Shown in pieces: positions 32,829 through 44,142 of a DNA stretch of 64,000 bases. Position 1 is the stretch's first letter. The number at the start of each line of letters is the position of its first letter. The stretch is from the NCBI GenBank assembly GCA_951812925.1, contig OX638370.1, positions 29,999,964 to 30,063,963 of the forward strand, in the 5' to 3' direction. Both the position numbers and the translations under genes were made by a program. The notes beneath the pieces are model-generated. The model did not search any database. It was not told where the DNA came from and saw only the letters and a list, made by a program, of their open reading frames with translations. Source of the stretch: Calliopum simillimum. Lineage: Eukaryota; Arthropoda; Insecta; Diptera; Lauxaniidae.

Positions 32829-33469
32829 TTTTACCCTTTATTTTTCGTCCGTTTTTTTCCTTTTATTTTTTTTTAATTGCTAATAAGCGCGTCAAAAGGG
32901 TTTTTTCTGTAAATATACAGCATTAACATTTTTAAAAACAAATCCGTTTTGAATTCGTTTTTACATACGTTTCGGATTCGAAACGGGCCTGCACTGCGAA
33001 ATTACCCGGGTTTGAATTCTACTATAGACGGATCGATAACTTTTTCCTTTTTATTTATTTTTTTTTAATCGCTAATAAGCGCTTCAAAATGTTTTTATTT
33101 TTTATTTAAACACATCGTTTTGAATTCGTTTTTGATGTACGTTACGGTTCGAAATGGATCCGTTACCGCGGATTACGTTTTTTTTACCTTTTTGAACTCG
33201 TAACGGGATCGAAACGGATCCGATTTTGTACAGTTTGGGATGCTATGTATTTCTTTAGATCAGTCAAATTAGATTTAAGTCTTGCACTAACTATAAATTT
33301 CATAAAACCTATTCCCTTAATAAAGTCTGGTTAATGAGCTAGAGGACTTTAAAAATTTGACTAATCGTTAGTTATTCCCTAGTGTTACTTCTAGGGAATG
33401 CAATACCGGTGCTTAATATCGATACAGGTTTTCGGTATTGAAATATTTTTCAAAACCGGTTACCTTTGG

Positions 33470-34280
33470 CCTAGCCAAACATTAAATACCCTACACAGCA
33501 GTATTTTGAAAATTTTGCTTATATAGGAGGTGCCACGCCCTCTTGTCCGAATTCACCAAGTTTTTTCTCAGAGATTGCATTTATAGTTCTTAGTGTCTGA
33601 GTGAAATTTGGTTGGATTATCCAAAAAATGTTTTCAATATAGCGTTTCGAACCTTTTGCTTATATGGGAGGTGCCACGTACTCTTTTTTGATTTTATCCA
33701 GTTTTTGCTTAAAGCTTGTATTTATAATTCTTAGCGTCTGAGGAAAATTAAGTTCGGTTATATAAAAAAACGCTTTCATTATAGCGTTTTGAAGCTTTTG
33801 GTTATATGAGAGGTGCCACGCCCTCTTGTCCGAATTTGCCCAGTTTTTGCTCAGAGTTTGCGCTTACAATTCGTAGTATTTATCTGTATTCTGGCTGCAT
33901 TATCGTGAAAAATACTCCAAAAGGTGCATTTTGAATATATTTTTTGTATAAGCTGTAGGCGTGTCCGTTGACCGATTTCGCTCATTTTCAATCTCCCATA
34001 TTGTTTGTTGTTTTTGTTTTTGATGCGTCGTAGTCGTTGTTGTTGTTTTATGTTGGTTCGAGTTCGATTTTGTGTGCAGGCAAAAAGAGCAACAAAAACG
34101 TGAAATTTTGACGAGCGTGAAAAAAAAAAACAACAAAAATTATTTCTGTGATTGTTGTACAGAAATATTGATGTTGTTGGCTCACTTTTGTTCTACGCTG
34201 ACGCCCTTGATCAAGAACATAGTTATATAATTTTCCATATCTGCAAAGTGAACATACCCTGGCTGTAGGGTATGAAATGA
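33470..34280 (-). mobile_element. mini-me/DINE-1-like repeat
   Basis: On the minus strand it begins with CCCTACAGCCAGGGTATGTTC and runs into blocks also present at 51604-52345: CGAAATCGGTCAACGGACAC, GAGTATTTTTCACGATAATG, and two or three repeats of AGGGCGTGGCACCTC...AAAGC. It ends with GGCCAAAGGTAACCGG. The central microsatellite is replaced by a CAACAACAAAAACG-type tract. Non-coding, non-autonomous. Confidence 0.65.
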
Positions 34281-34611
34281 CTGAAAAAATTCGGAGATCA
34301 CAATTGCTTTTGCCATTAGCTGCTTTACACTTTGCAATATTTGCAGTTTACTTTTTGGAGCATTCTGCTATTGCAAGACAGTGGTGTCGGAATTGGATAA
34401 ACTTTTCAATAAGTTGCGCCTTGGTGAGAGTCACGTAAATGGCAATTTCTTTTTCATTCTTGCAGTTAGGATTTAAGAACTTTTTGTAGAACTTCTTTGT
34501 GTCATGGTACTCCGATCAATGTGGAGACGACCAACTCCTTTTGTAGTGGAGGCTGACCGAACCATCACCTGTATAGGATATTTTACTTTTTCAACGATGC
34601 CGTTAGAGTTA
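34281..34611. other. Intronic spacer, no gene
   Basis: No clear repeat or coding signal between the mini-me-like copy and the Tc1/mariner element. Confidence 0.3.
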
Positions 34612-34613
34612 TA

Positions 34614-35613
34614 AGGACTGCACACGATAAAATTGTCTGATACATTTTATCTAATAACTTGTTTTCAAATAACTCAATTTAAAATTTTTTTTCACAGTAG
34701 GCTTTGAAATAAATGTACCAAAACTATAGTTTTCAAATTTTGTCCCTAGTCAGTCATATTTACTTACAAATGGCAAACGAGCTAGAAGATCGAAAGTCAA
34801 TAATAAACATTTTTGAAGACCACCCGCGGTGGACTACAAATAGAATTGCTCGGAATAGCAAAGTTAATGTGAAATTGGTATCAAGAGTTCTGAAAAAATT
34901 TTAAGAAGACTTGGCTGTCTTTCGAAAGCCAGGTTCCGCAAAAGAAAAAGGCTTCTGTGACCAAAACAAAAAGAAGAACTTCGTCACAATTTTAAAGAAG
35001 AACCCCAACATTTCATGCAGAAAGGGTAAAGTGTTCCGAGATTTTAGTTCGCAAAGCCAAAAAGGAGGTTGGCTTGAAGACGTTTAAGGTACAAAAAGTT
35101 TCTGACAGAAATGCTATGAAAAACACGAAAGGAAAACAGCACGCCATAAAATTAAAAATTAATTTTTTTCTAAAAACTCGAATGCTGCATCATGGACGAC
35201 GAAACATATGTTTTAGCCGATTTTACGCAGTTTCCAGGCCAAAAATTGTACACTATTGACTCGCGGGGGAATGTGGGCGAAAAACTTAAGTCAAAAAAGC
35301 AGTCAAAATTTCCTAGTAAGTTCTTGGTTTGGCAAGCAATCTGCAGTTGTGGCGAAAGGAGAAATTCTTTTGTAAAAAAAAGTTGTGTTCAGCAGCTAGA
35401 AAGTTATCAAATAATACCATAAAATCCTTAATGGAAGGAGTGTCAGAAAAGTTACAAAAAAATTGGTAAAAAAAATATTATTAAAATTCTAGATACGTTA
35501 TAAAAATTGTAATAAAATGGCGGCTCAAGAATGAGTCCAACTTTTAAAATCGGACTACTAGTTCTAGAGATTTTTTGAATTTTGTATCGGACAATTTTAT
35601 CGAACGCAGTTCT
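34614..35613 (+). mobile_element. IS630-Tc1-mariner element, exactly 1000 bp
   Basis: Terminal inverted repeats of about 31 bp: AGGACTGCACACGATAAAAT left and AGAACTGCGTTCGATAAAAT right (reverse complement), continuing TGTCYGATACA. TA flanks both sides (34612-34613, 35614-35615). The interior is a broken transposase on plus. The left and right ends differ at five or six positions, so the insertion is old. Confidence 0.85.
34770..35420 (+). pseudogene. IS630-Tc1-mariner transposase, broken
   Basis: MANELEDRKSIINIFEDHPR with an N-terminal helix-turn-helix is open to 34902, then stops and frameshifts follow. MDDETYVLADFTQFPGQK (first Asp) and KFLVWQAICSCGERR are readable at 35190-35360. The half with the second and third catalytic residues is absent: the frame ends near 35420, and 35420-35613 holds only terminal sequence. 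DETYVxADF with VWQAICSCG is the pattern of the DD37-type Tc1-like group of insects; without the C-terminus the exact group is open. Confidence 0.75.
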
Positions 35614-35615
35614 TA

Positions 35616-36830
35616 CTTTTCGCATGGACGCGGTTGTATTAAGCTCATGTTATTAACCAAAATTTAGGAATATTGTTCATCGGAAAACACCTGTAAACAG
35701 AAATGTGGCTATCCAAAATTTCGAATAAGGTTACTTAATTCTCTTCCTTCAAATGTGTTCCACAGATGCGCCAACTTTAGAAATTTATGTTGATAAGAGC
35801 AGCTTAGTAAAACAACGACCTAGAGAGAAGTTTAACCCTAACAGAATCGTAGAATTTGTCCATCTTGACCTGACGAAACGTTCGAAAATTCAAAAATGCA
35901 AAATAAACTACGATACCTTAGAATCGCAGAATGTAATGGAACAGAATTATAGTGCGACAGTTTAAAAATTATAGTACATACTTTTTGTAAAAATTAAACT
36001 TAATTTATAAAAAACAAAAGTTATATATCACAAAAATTTTGGAATGTGTGAGCAAAGTTAGCTTAAATTTAATTTGTTTTTGTTTATTTATTGATCATAC
36101 TCTTTTGTTTCTAAGAATTTTTGTTCGGTTTTGCTTCATATGGACCACACCTGTAAATAATATGTAGACCACCAAAAATTCTATGAAAAATCACAGCCTC
36201 GAGCCATATCATCGTCACTCCATTACCCCAAAAGCAAACAAAATATACAACACATAGAGAACTTTGGCGTGACACCAAGCATATGTCAATCTATCTAAAT
36301 CGTCTATCTGGAAGCTGTCATCTAATTAATTAAAATTCAATTGAGCCCATGTTAGAAATTGAAATGCGCTTGTCAGTGAACAAGATAAGCTGTCACAAGC
36401 CAAAGAAACAACAACAAAAACATAAAGTAAAATTTAAAAAAAAAACAACTACTGTGTACTGAGCCAACATACTTACATACAGACAAATGCAGTGTACATA
36501 AGTATAACCCCAAACCAGATATGCCATGTTGTTATGTCCAGCTGCCAGTTTGTCTTGTAGCTGTAGCACGATCTATCTGACCGAAGGTCTGTCTGTCTGT
36601 ATGTCTGTTTTGTCTGACTATTCAAGTGTGTGCGCATATTCAAATGGCGTAATACCCAATACTCCTCGTGTTTAAGCTTTGATATCAGTAGTTGAATTCC
36701 ACACTTTTGGGTCCGGCTAAAAGTTTGTACAACAAAAAAGGGGTAAAAAAATCCAACAACTTGAAATCAAATCATTTTTATGTCATATTCAATAAAAATA
36801 ACCGCAAGTAGCACTGCTCTTTCTCGAAAG
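35616..36830 (+). other. Intronic DNA, partly unique
   Basis: A 70-codon open frame at 35753-35965 has no recognisable similarity. 36130-36640 is largely free of recognised repeats and contains CTAATTAATTAAAATTCAATT (overlapping TAATTA homeodomain sites) near 36322 and a GTCTGTCTGTATGTCTG tract near 36585. It is a possible enhancer, but only by inference. Confidence 0.3.
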
Positions 36831-37655
36831 GGTACATTGCAATGTGCTGCCTAGGTATCGATACTTCATTTGAGGCTATCAGAGCAACAGTGGCCTAACA
36901 GTTTCATTTGATATTTGAGAACTTGGAGACCGATTTCTGCTCAGTATACAATATAATCTGATCATTTCGTGTCGGTGATTTTAGTAACAGCTTTTGTGGT
37001 CAGTGCTAGTTCTCCCAACAACATGATATACCACACATTAATCGTCGTTATTAGTTCTAATGCGTTCTCAGCTTTTATCAAAATCGTTTTAGCCGTTTTT
37101 GAGTAATATTGAATAAAAAGTATTCATTGCTAAAGAGTAGGTGCAGCACTTTTTAGATATCGCCTTATTTTTGTTTATTAAAAGGTATTGACGGTCGACA
37201 TACATGTACTAATTTTCATCAAAATATTTTAAACAGTTTGCGAGCTATACAATTTAACGTGTTTTACTGAAAAGAGAGGTGCCACGACCACCAGCGACAT
37301 CTCACCGACTTTCAGCTGAGAGTTGCCAAATAGCAAGTAGACTCCCCACTGTTATTTTTAGAATGATTTCTTTATTAGTATTCTTTTGATAGCGTATTAT
37401 ATTTTTTGTTAGGCGGTACCAAGCCTTTCAACGAGTTTTCCCAGTATGGCGGCATATCACATATTAATTCTTGTTTCTACGGGTAATAACTCCCAAATTA
37501 TAATTAAAATTGTTGAAGCAGTTTTCGAGTAATATTGAATAAAAATTTTCAATGGTTAAAAAGTGAGCATGGCACTTACTCGACGCCACCCGCATTTTGT
37601 TTGGTACAAGGTATTGATGAGCACCATTTGCTTATCAAATTTCTTCTTATTATCT
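36831..37655. repeat. Diverged tandem copies of a dispersed repeat
   Basis: Blocks around TTTTGAGTAATATTGAATAAAAAG (37100 and 37525) and GTGCAGCAC / GAGGTGCCACG / ATGGCACTTAC (37140, 37280, 37570) recur every roughly 200-420 bp. Related text occurs at 42040-42200. Probably tails of a helentron-like or mini-me-like family. No coding. Confidence 0.45.
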
Positions 37656-38043
37656 TACACGGTTTCTACCCCTGCGGGTAAAGGGTCAGAATATGCCCGA
37701 GGTAAGCATGCCTGTCGTAAGAGGCGACTAAAAGCGGGTGACCAGCCAGGGTGTGGAAGGACGTAGCGTTGGACAGCGTTGCGCCTTGAAAGAAAACCTA
37801 CAATGCCCGTAACTGACACTGACAAGGCGAGTCGATGCCGCCTTAAAATAAGCATCTTGTCAAAGTCAAAATCCTGAAGCGTCTGACCTAGAGTAGGCGG
37901 CTCCCAGGTCAGCGTCTGTTCCAGATTGGGCGGCTGAAATTAAAAGTGAATTTGGCTACTATATTTGCAGCGCTTGCCGGATCCAGCTTTAAGCTTATAA
38001 CTTACTGCGTGGGGCGTTGCCGAGAAGATTATACTAATGAAGC

Positions 38044-39933
38044 ATGGATCGAAAAACGATGGAAAATAACTCTCCAAGTGGTACCCACCAGAGTGTGGTT
38101 AATCCACCTGCCTCGGCAGCATGCACATCGGATTTGGAGGTGCAAGAAACACGCATAGTTAGGAATGATTCTCCTATAACTGGAACCAATATGGTTCGTC
38201 AAAATTTTAAAATCCTTTCGATGAAAACTCGAACACGCATCGGTTCTTGGAATGTCCGAACTCTAAATGAACCAGCCAAAATACACCAAGCTGTTAGAGA
38301 ACTCCACAAATTCAACCTTGAGATATTGGGATTAAGCGAGTGTAGATGGGACGGTGCCGGCGAATATGTACTTCCTGACGGCGAAAAATTTCTATACTCC
38401 GGTAGAGCGCAAAATGACATCCACAGGGATGGAGTTGGATTTTTGTTAAGTAAAACTGCAGTAAAGGCAATTATGGAATGGAAGCCTGTAAACGAAAGGC
38501 TCTTTTGGCGCAGATTTCGAACCCCCGCAAGAAATATTACTATCTTTCAAGCATACGCGCCCACCGAGTTGGCAGAGAGAGAAACCAAAGATGAATTCTA
38601 CAGCCAGCTCGCCGCAGCAATAAACAGTGCTCACAAAAATGACATCATAATGGTTATGGGCGATTTGAATGCCAAAGTAGGCTCAGAAAACCTTAACCTT
38701 GAGCACGTGAGACATGGTTTGGGTGCGAGAAACGACAATGGAGAGCTTCTCATTGACGCCTGCAATACAGCCGGTCTTGTCGTTGGAGGTACGCTATTCC
38801 CACACAAAAAATGCCATAAAGCTACTTGGGTGTCTCCGAACAACATCACTGAAAATCAAATCGACCACTTCTGCATTAGCAGAAAATGAAGAAGGAGTCT
38901 TCTGGACGTACGAGTAAAGAGGGTTGCTGAAATAGGCTCCGACCACCATCTTCTCGTCGTGGTCATTCGACTAAAACTTGCCGCAAATAAACGTTCCAGC
39001 GAACAATCTGTAGCAAAACAATTCGACGTGCTTAAGCTTAAGAACGACGAGATACGCAGATCTTTTGTAGAAGAACTTAAGACAGTTCCGTTCGATTGTG
39101 GTGGAAGTATTGAAACATCATGGCGGGCCGCTAAAGAGGCGTTCTTAAATTCCAGTGAAAAAATACTTGGGTTTCGACCCTCAAACAAGAAGCATTGGAT
39201 GAGCGAGGAAACGTGGGGTCTTGTTGAAAAAAGAAGAAGCGCGAAAAAACTGAGAGACGACGCTAAAACTAGAGCGCAAAAAAACGTCGCCGAAAAGGTC
39301 ATTAACTCTCTCAATAAAGAAGTCAGGCGATCGTGCAGACAAGATAAAAGAAGAATGTATAACGACCTCGCGAGCGAAGCCGAAAGCGCTGCAAATGCTC
39401 AAAATCTCAGTCAGCTTTACGATACCACCCGTAGATTATCAGGCAGAAAACACCAACAGAGCCGCCCTATCAAAGACAAAAATGGAAACCTCTTAACATC
39501 CGCGGACGACCAACTAAAGAGATGGAAAGAGTATTTTTGTGATATACTGAATCCCATGTCTACCACATCCCCGCAAACAGAATCACCAACTACAACTGCT
39601 GCAGTGACTCGCAGTAGTAGCCGAATACAAACACCGCTGCCTACAATCGATGAAATAGTGAAAGCTATCCAAAGCATGGAAAACAACAAGGCCGCCGGTA
39701 TAGATCAAATAACAGCTGAACTGCTAAAGGCATGCCCCATAACATCAGCTAAAATTCTGCATCCTCTTCTCACCAAAATCTGGAGCGAAGAGCGTTTGCC
39801 AGAAGATTGGCTACATGACATGTTAGTCAAGTTGCCGAAAAAAGGTAACCTAAGCGAGTGCCGAAACTATAGAGGCATTACCTTGCTCTCAGTACCATCA
39901 AAAGTATTGACGAAAGTGCTTCTGACAGGGTAA
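38044..39933 (+). pseudogene. LINE endonuclease and N-terminal RT, one internal stop
   Basis: From MDRKTMENNS the frame encodes an APE-type endonuclease: SWNVRTL with the catalytic Asn near 38251, LGLSECRWDG (Glu), MVMGDLNAKVG (Asp-Leu-Asn), and IGSDHHLLVV near 38935 (Asp-His). One TGA at 38887-38889 interrupts an otherwise continuous frame. RT starts with NNKAAGIDQITAELLKA and KLPKKGNLSECRNYRGITLL, then a one-base shift near 39925 ends the frame at 39933. The element is therefore dead, but only by a few lesions. Confidence 0.88.
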
Positions 39934-41109
39934 ACGAAAAACTTGATTCGGCCATTCGAAAGCAGCAAGCAGGATTCCGGCGAAACAGATCATGCGTGGA
40001 TCAAACCAACACCCTCAAAATAATTGTCAAACAATCATGCGAGTAGCGTGCTGCACTTCAACTTGTCTTCGTAGACTATAGCACTGCCTTCGACAATGTC
40101 TCCCGAGAAAACATTTGGGTCTCACTGCAACGAAGAGGTATTGCCGCAAAAGCCATAAACTTAGTACGTGCACAATATGAAGGCTTTAAATGCAATGTGT
40201 TACACAATGGGTTGTTGTCACCGACATTCACCACTAATTCAGGCGTACGGCAGGGGTGTTTACTATCACCATCACTCTTCCTTATCGTTCTTGATGATAT
40301 CCTGGATAAAGCTCTTAATAAGGCCAAAAGAGGTATCCACTGGAACTTTACCGAACATCTGGAAGATCTTGACTACGCTGACGACATCTGCCTCTTATCT
40401 TCCAAACATTCAGATATGCAAAGCAAAATTGAAGACCTTGTCTTGGAATCACAAAGGCCGTCCTAAAAATCAACGTATCCAAGACTAAAAGAGCTGGCAG
40501 TGATGACATCGGAAACGTCGATAGCTTCACGTATTTAGGCAGCATTATCTCCATGAATGGTGGAGCAAAAGAGGATATCAACTCAAGAATAGCAAAAGCA
40601 AAAGCGCCTTTTGCTTTTGCTCAACTGAACAAAATATGGTCTTCATCCGTTATATCCACCAAAACGAGAGTGCGCATTTTTGATTCGAATGTGAAATTGG
40701 TTTTGTTATATGGGTGCGAAACGTGGCTTGTTACTGAACAACTAACGAACAAGCTGCAAGTATTCGTCAACAAATGCTTAAGGCGAATACTAAAGGTTGG
40801 TGGCCTTGCACTATGCCGAGCTACATCAAAAATGCAATTAGAGGGCTATAGCAATCGAGGTCAAGCTGCGCAAATGGAGATGGATTGGTCACACTCTCCG
40901 GAAACCACACAGCGAAGTTTGTCGCCAGGCTCTTGAGTGGAATCCACAAGGTAGTAGAGGATGTGATAGACCCAAAACAAACTGGAAGAGGTCGCTGGAA
41001 AAGGAAATCCAAGAATCGGGAAAGTCGTTGCAAGAGATTAAAGTCATCGCAAGGGATCGTGACAAATGGAGAGATTTCATATTGGCCCTATGCTCCTCCT
41101 ATGATTTAA
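39925..41109 (+). pseudogene. LINE reverse transcriptase, C-terminal half, broken
   Basis: After the frameshift: KQQAGFRRNRSCVDQTNTLK, a TAG at 40044-40046 (Trp in the copy at 59.9 kb), VDYSTAFD at 40069 with a catalytic Asp, GVRQGCLLSPSLF near 40245, YADDICLL at 40374-40397 with the paired catalytic Asp residues, another shift near 40465, then SFTYLGSIIS, RVRIFDSNVK, LYGCETW (thumb) and a basic tail (GRWKRKSK). At least three lesions. Confidence 0.85.
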
Positions 41110-41122
41110 TGGAAAATACATA

Positions 41123-42014
41123 TTGGGTGTACAACTTAAAAACCGGAATTTGACGGTGGATGTCCGTACTAACAAATATCGTGAAAGCTCGAACTTTATA
41201 TATATGTCATTTTGAAGGTACATTTGACAGCTGTCAAAATCAGTCAACAAAACAATTTTATCTTGTGTGCATCATTATTATTTTTCACGATGAATAACTT
41301 CCAAAATTGGAGAAAAAGACAGCATTTGCGGGGGGGTTCTAGTGGGTAATTTTTTTGCAAAGAAAACTGCTGCCGAAAGTCATCGCATTCTTGTAGAAGT
41401 TTATGGGGACTATGCTCCAGCTGAATCAAGCTGTCGTGAGTGGTTTAAAAGTGGTTATTTTGATGTCGAAGACAAAGAACGTCCTGGTCAGGACCAGCTA
41501 GGTGTGATCCATTATGAGCTGTTGCCAGGTGGCCAAACCATTAATGCTCAATTCTATCGTCAACATTTGATCCAATTGAAGCAGAAAATCCAGGCAGAGC
41601 GGCCAACGTATGCGACCAGACATGAGTCAATCATTTTCCACCACGATAACGCTCGGCCACATATTGCTGCCCCAGTCAAAAATTATCTGGAAAACAACGG
41701 ATGGGAAATTTTGCCTCACCCGCTTTATAGCCCAGACCTTGCACCATCAGACTACCATTTGTTCCGATCGATGCAGAATGCCCTATCAGGAATACGCTTC
41801 ACTTAAGTTCAAGATATCGAAAATTGGCTCGATTCATTTTTGGCCACCAAGCCGGCGCAATTTTTTTGGGATGGAATTCATAAATTGCCTGAAAGATGGG
41901 GAAATGTTGTAGCTTCCAATGGACAATATTTTGAATAAAATATATTTTAACATTTTTCCACAATAAAGCATCAAATTTCGCTAAAAAATTCCGGTTTTTA
42001 AGTTGTACACCCAA
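41123..42014 (+). mobile_element. mariner with internal deletion (892 bp)
   Basis: Perfect or near-perfect terminal repeats beginning TTGGGTGTACAACTTAAAAA at 41123 and its reverse complement ending at 42014, flanked by TA on both sides (41121-41122, 42015-42016). It sits at the very end of the LINE's 3' tail, so it landed in that tail. The well-preserved ends suggest recent transposition by a transposase supplied from elsewhere. Confidence 0.9.
41290..41940 (+). pseudogene. mariner transposase, deleted and frameshifted
   Basis: Start at 41290 (MNNFQ, then a shift near 41315), N-terminal domain FFAKKTAAESHRILVEVYGD, SSCREWFKSGYFDVEDKERP, then an abrupt joint (GQ-DQLGVIHYELL) that removes the second helix-turn-helix and the first catalytic Asp. 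The C-terminal half is well kept: IFHHDNARPH (second Asp) and YSPDLAPSDYHLF (third Asp, DD34D spacing). A TAA at 41804 interrupts before the final part ending VVASNGQYFE. Not active. Confidence 0.85.
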
Positions 42015-42016
42015 TA

Positions 42017-43740
42017 CATACATATATACATTTTGCACGGTTTGCCAGATATGACCAGATCAAATTTAAAATTTTGGGAGCTGCCACTCCTCCTCGTGAG
42101 GATCTACAAAGTCAAAGCTTAGCTTATTCTTTATTCCATGGTAATATCGGTCCATATTCCAAGTTTCCTTCAGTCGTTTTCGAGAAAAAGTTTGTCAACT
42201 ATTTTAATTATGATCATTATAGCTCTGTTCATAGAAGTTGCAATGTTAATAGTTCAGCTTATAGCAGCTCTGCTAACAACTAATCTGTTAACATTAGCTC
42301 TTAAAATAACATCTCTGCTGATAAAAGCTCTGTTATTTAACAATTTTGTTAGATTGTTTTATGTGTTATTGCTCGAAAGAACTCAATCGATTTCGTAAAA
42401 TCCAATTACGTAAGCCACTACCTAGTGTATACTAAATTTGTTATGAAAAACTTTAGTAATCCTTATTACAACGCTATTAATAAAAGATATACATAATGTT
42501 TAAAGTAGCATGTTTTTTAAGAATTCTTCAAGCCATACAACAATACTGTAAACTACATCCCGGTGAATTCCAAGAATGTTAAAACTACTCATCAAAACTC
42601 TATGATAATGGCCCTCTGTTAACATTCCTGTTATAAACCGGTCCAGAGAGTATGATATACATATGTACAAGTGTAACGAATTTGATAGTTTTTGGGTTGA
42701 GAATTTCGAGCTATTTTCGACTTTTTCAACAGTAGTTTCTAGCTGTGTGGGAAATTTTGTATTTTCCGGATAATCGGAAAAGTTGTGTTGTATGTCAAAC
42801 TTTAATTTTTCAACCATACATACCCACCGGAATTGTCAGCGATTAAATCTTTTGGCAACAAAATTTCAACCTAGATGCGAGCGTTTTCCGGGAAAGTTTA
42901 TGGAAAATCACAAAAAAAAAGTTTATATGGCTAACTTTATGTTTTAAGAGGAATCCAGGCGAAAATAAGCGACGAAATCTTTTAGAACTGGAATTTTGAG
43001 CTTGTTTCCCCTTTTCCGGAAAACCCAAAAAACGTTTATATGGCACACTTTATTTTTTTCATTCAGACGAACCCACGGGAAAAGTTGGCGATCAGATCTT
43101 TTGGCTCACAAATTTCGAGCTAGTCTCTAGCTGATCTAAAGTGAAAAGCGTTTTCCAGAAAATTTCGAACTTTGAAAATCGCACTTGTAAGTCTTACTTT
43201 ATGGACCTGTTATAAACAGTATTTTTAAAAACACCTCTGTAAATAATAACTCTATTAATTGATAACAGCTCTATTAAGTAGTTAACGGTTTTGTAAGCAA
43301 AAGAAATTTTATTTGCTTTTATTGGAGTAAAACTCTTAACATCTTTTCATTTTCCCTTACAAGCGACTATAAAAATATTAAATTCACATCCTTGTTAAAG
43401 GTTCGATTTAAACTTTTTCCTGCCTGTAGACATTTGAGAATAAAAAATAATTTCGTTTTTGAGCTCACACGCTATGTACGGATCATAGAAATTTCAAATG
43501 ACTTTCTATCTTAATTTCTGTTTTTCATCGGATAGGAATTTTCATGCACTTTTGGCAAAAAATAGAATTAAAAAATGAAGGGGGGGCGGGGGGTAAGGGT
43601 TAATGTTTCGGCCAAGCAGCAAAAACTTATTTCATTTTTGATATAAAGTATATTTTTGGGGTAATTGGCACGCACAACTGAATATAAATCCGTTATCAAA
43701 AATTTTTACCCCCACTCGTTTACTGTTGTGTGGAAAAATC
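42017..43740 (+). repeat. Dispersed and tandem repeat region
   Basis: 42240-42370 and 43205-43300 carry variants of AACAGCTCTGTTAA. Between them three diverged tandem units of about 110-130 bp lie at 42787-42900, 42917-43023 and 43034-43160, each with GTTTATATGGC.CACTTTAT, a CGAT.AATCTTTTGGC block and a CGTTTTCCGGAAAA end. No coding. 43560-43620 has a GGGGGGGCGGGGGG tract. Confidence 0.5.
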
Positions 43741-43744
43741 AAGT

Positions 43745-44140
43745 GTTCGATTAATCGAAAGTTGGGCGTTATCCCATACTACAAGATCCCATACAAATAC
43801 GACCAAACGTAGTTGGTGAACCCCTTAGAATCGATGCCAGTTGAAAGGGGGCTGCCCTTCGATTAATCGAACAATAACTTTGACTCATACCTAAGTCCAT
43901 CAGGTATTGAAAAGTGTTGATTTTGGATTGCAAATGATGGTTTAAATCTTTGGCTATGAAACCTCATCATTAATTTTTTTACTGTCAGTATTTTATATGT
44001 AAAATGATTTTTTGAAAAAAGGTCAAACTGCTGGAGAGGGTTAGGGGTGGGGAAGTGATAAATAATATTTTCGAAAAGTTCATAGTAATGTAAGGACCTA
44101 ATTACCTTTTGAATGTCATTTACGCTCATAGTTTTAAAAA
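43745..44140. other. Sequence with TTCGATTAATCGAA palindromes
   Basis: The 14-bp palindrome TTCGATTAATCGAA (or GTTCGATTAATCGAA) appears at 43747, 43858 and again at 44652, bracketing the foldback at 44143-44628, and may mark the ends of an older host element. Confidence 0.4.
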
Positions 44141-44142
44141 TT

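Larger units (their letters stand above)
31110..33241. mobile_element. Large foldback element with tRNA-like modules (2.1 kb)
   Basis: Both arms (about 31110-32185 and 32205-33241) carry the same blocks in mirror order: ends ATCCCA...GCACAAAACGGATCCG-like, GTAATCCGCGGTAACGGATC, AAGCGCTTATTAGCG, a B-box block, a tRNA-like module and a central hairpin around 32171-32225. AACGGATCCGTTTCGAA and CGTAACG words recur as short internal repeats. No open frame encodes a transposase. Arms are diverged, and the left tRNA-like copy has decayed differently from the right. Confidence 0.85.
37663..41122 (+). mobile_element. APE-RT non-LTR retrotransposon (LINE), near full length
   Basis: Contains a structured GC-rich 5' leader (37663-37940) also found at the 5' end of the copy near 53098, then an endonuclease-RT reading frame and a 3' end CCTATGCTCCTCCTATGATT followed by a short AT-rich tail. 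The encoded APE is of the kind usually annotated as craniofacial development protein 2-like, which suggests an RTE-type clade, but the clade is not settled. The insertion is plus strand, the same as gsb-n. Possible target duplication TTACACGG / TTGCACGG at 37655-37662 and about 42034-42041, beyond the mariner in the tail. Confidence 0.88.

Noticed and set aside
31110..33241. Hammerhead in the large foldback (GGATTCGAAACGG words)
   Set aside because: The CGAAAC word is part of a short palindrome repeat; no CTGANGA core is nearby.
37663..37760. HDV-like self-cleaving ribozyme at the LINE 5' end
   Set aside because: P1-like (CGGGTA/TGCCCG) and P2-like (GGTCA/TGACC) pairings exist in the right order, but I cannot find a P3 and the element's 5' end does not coincide with the start of P1.
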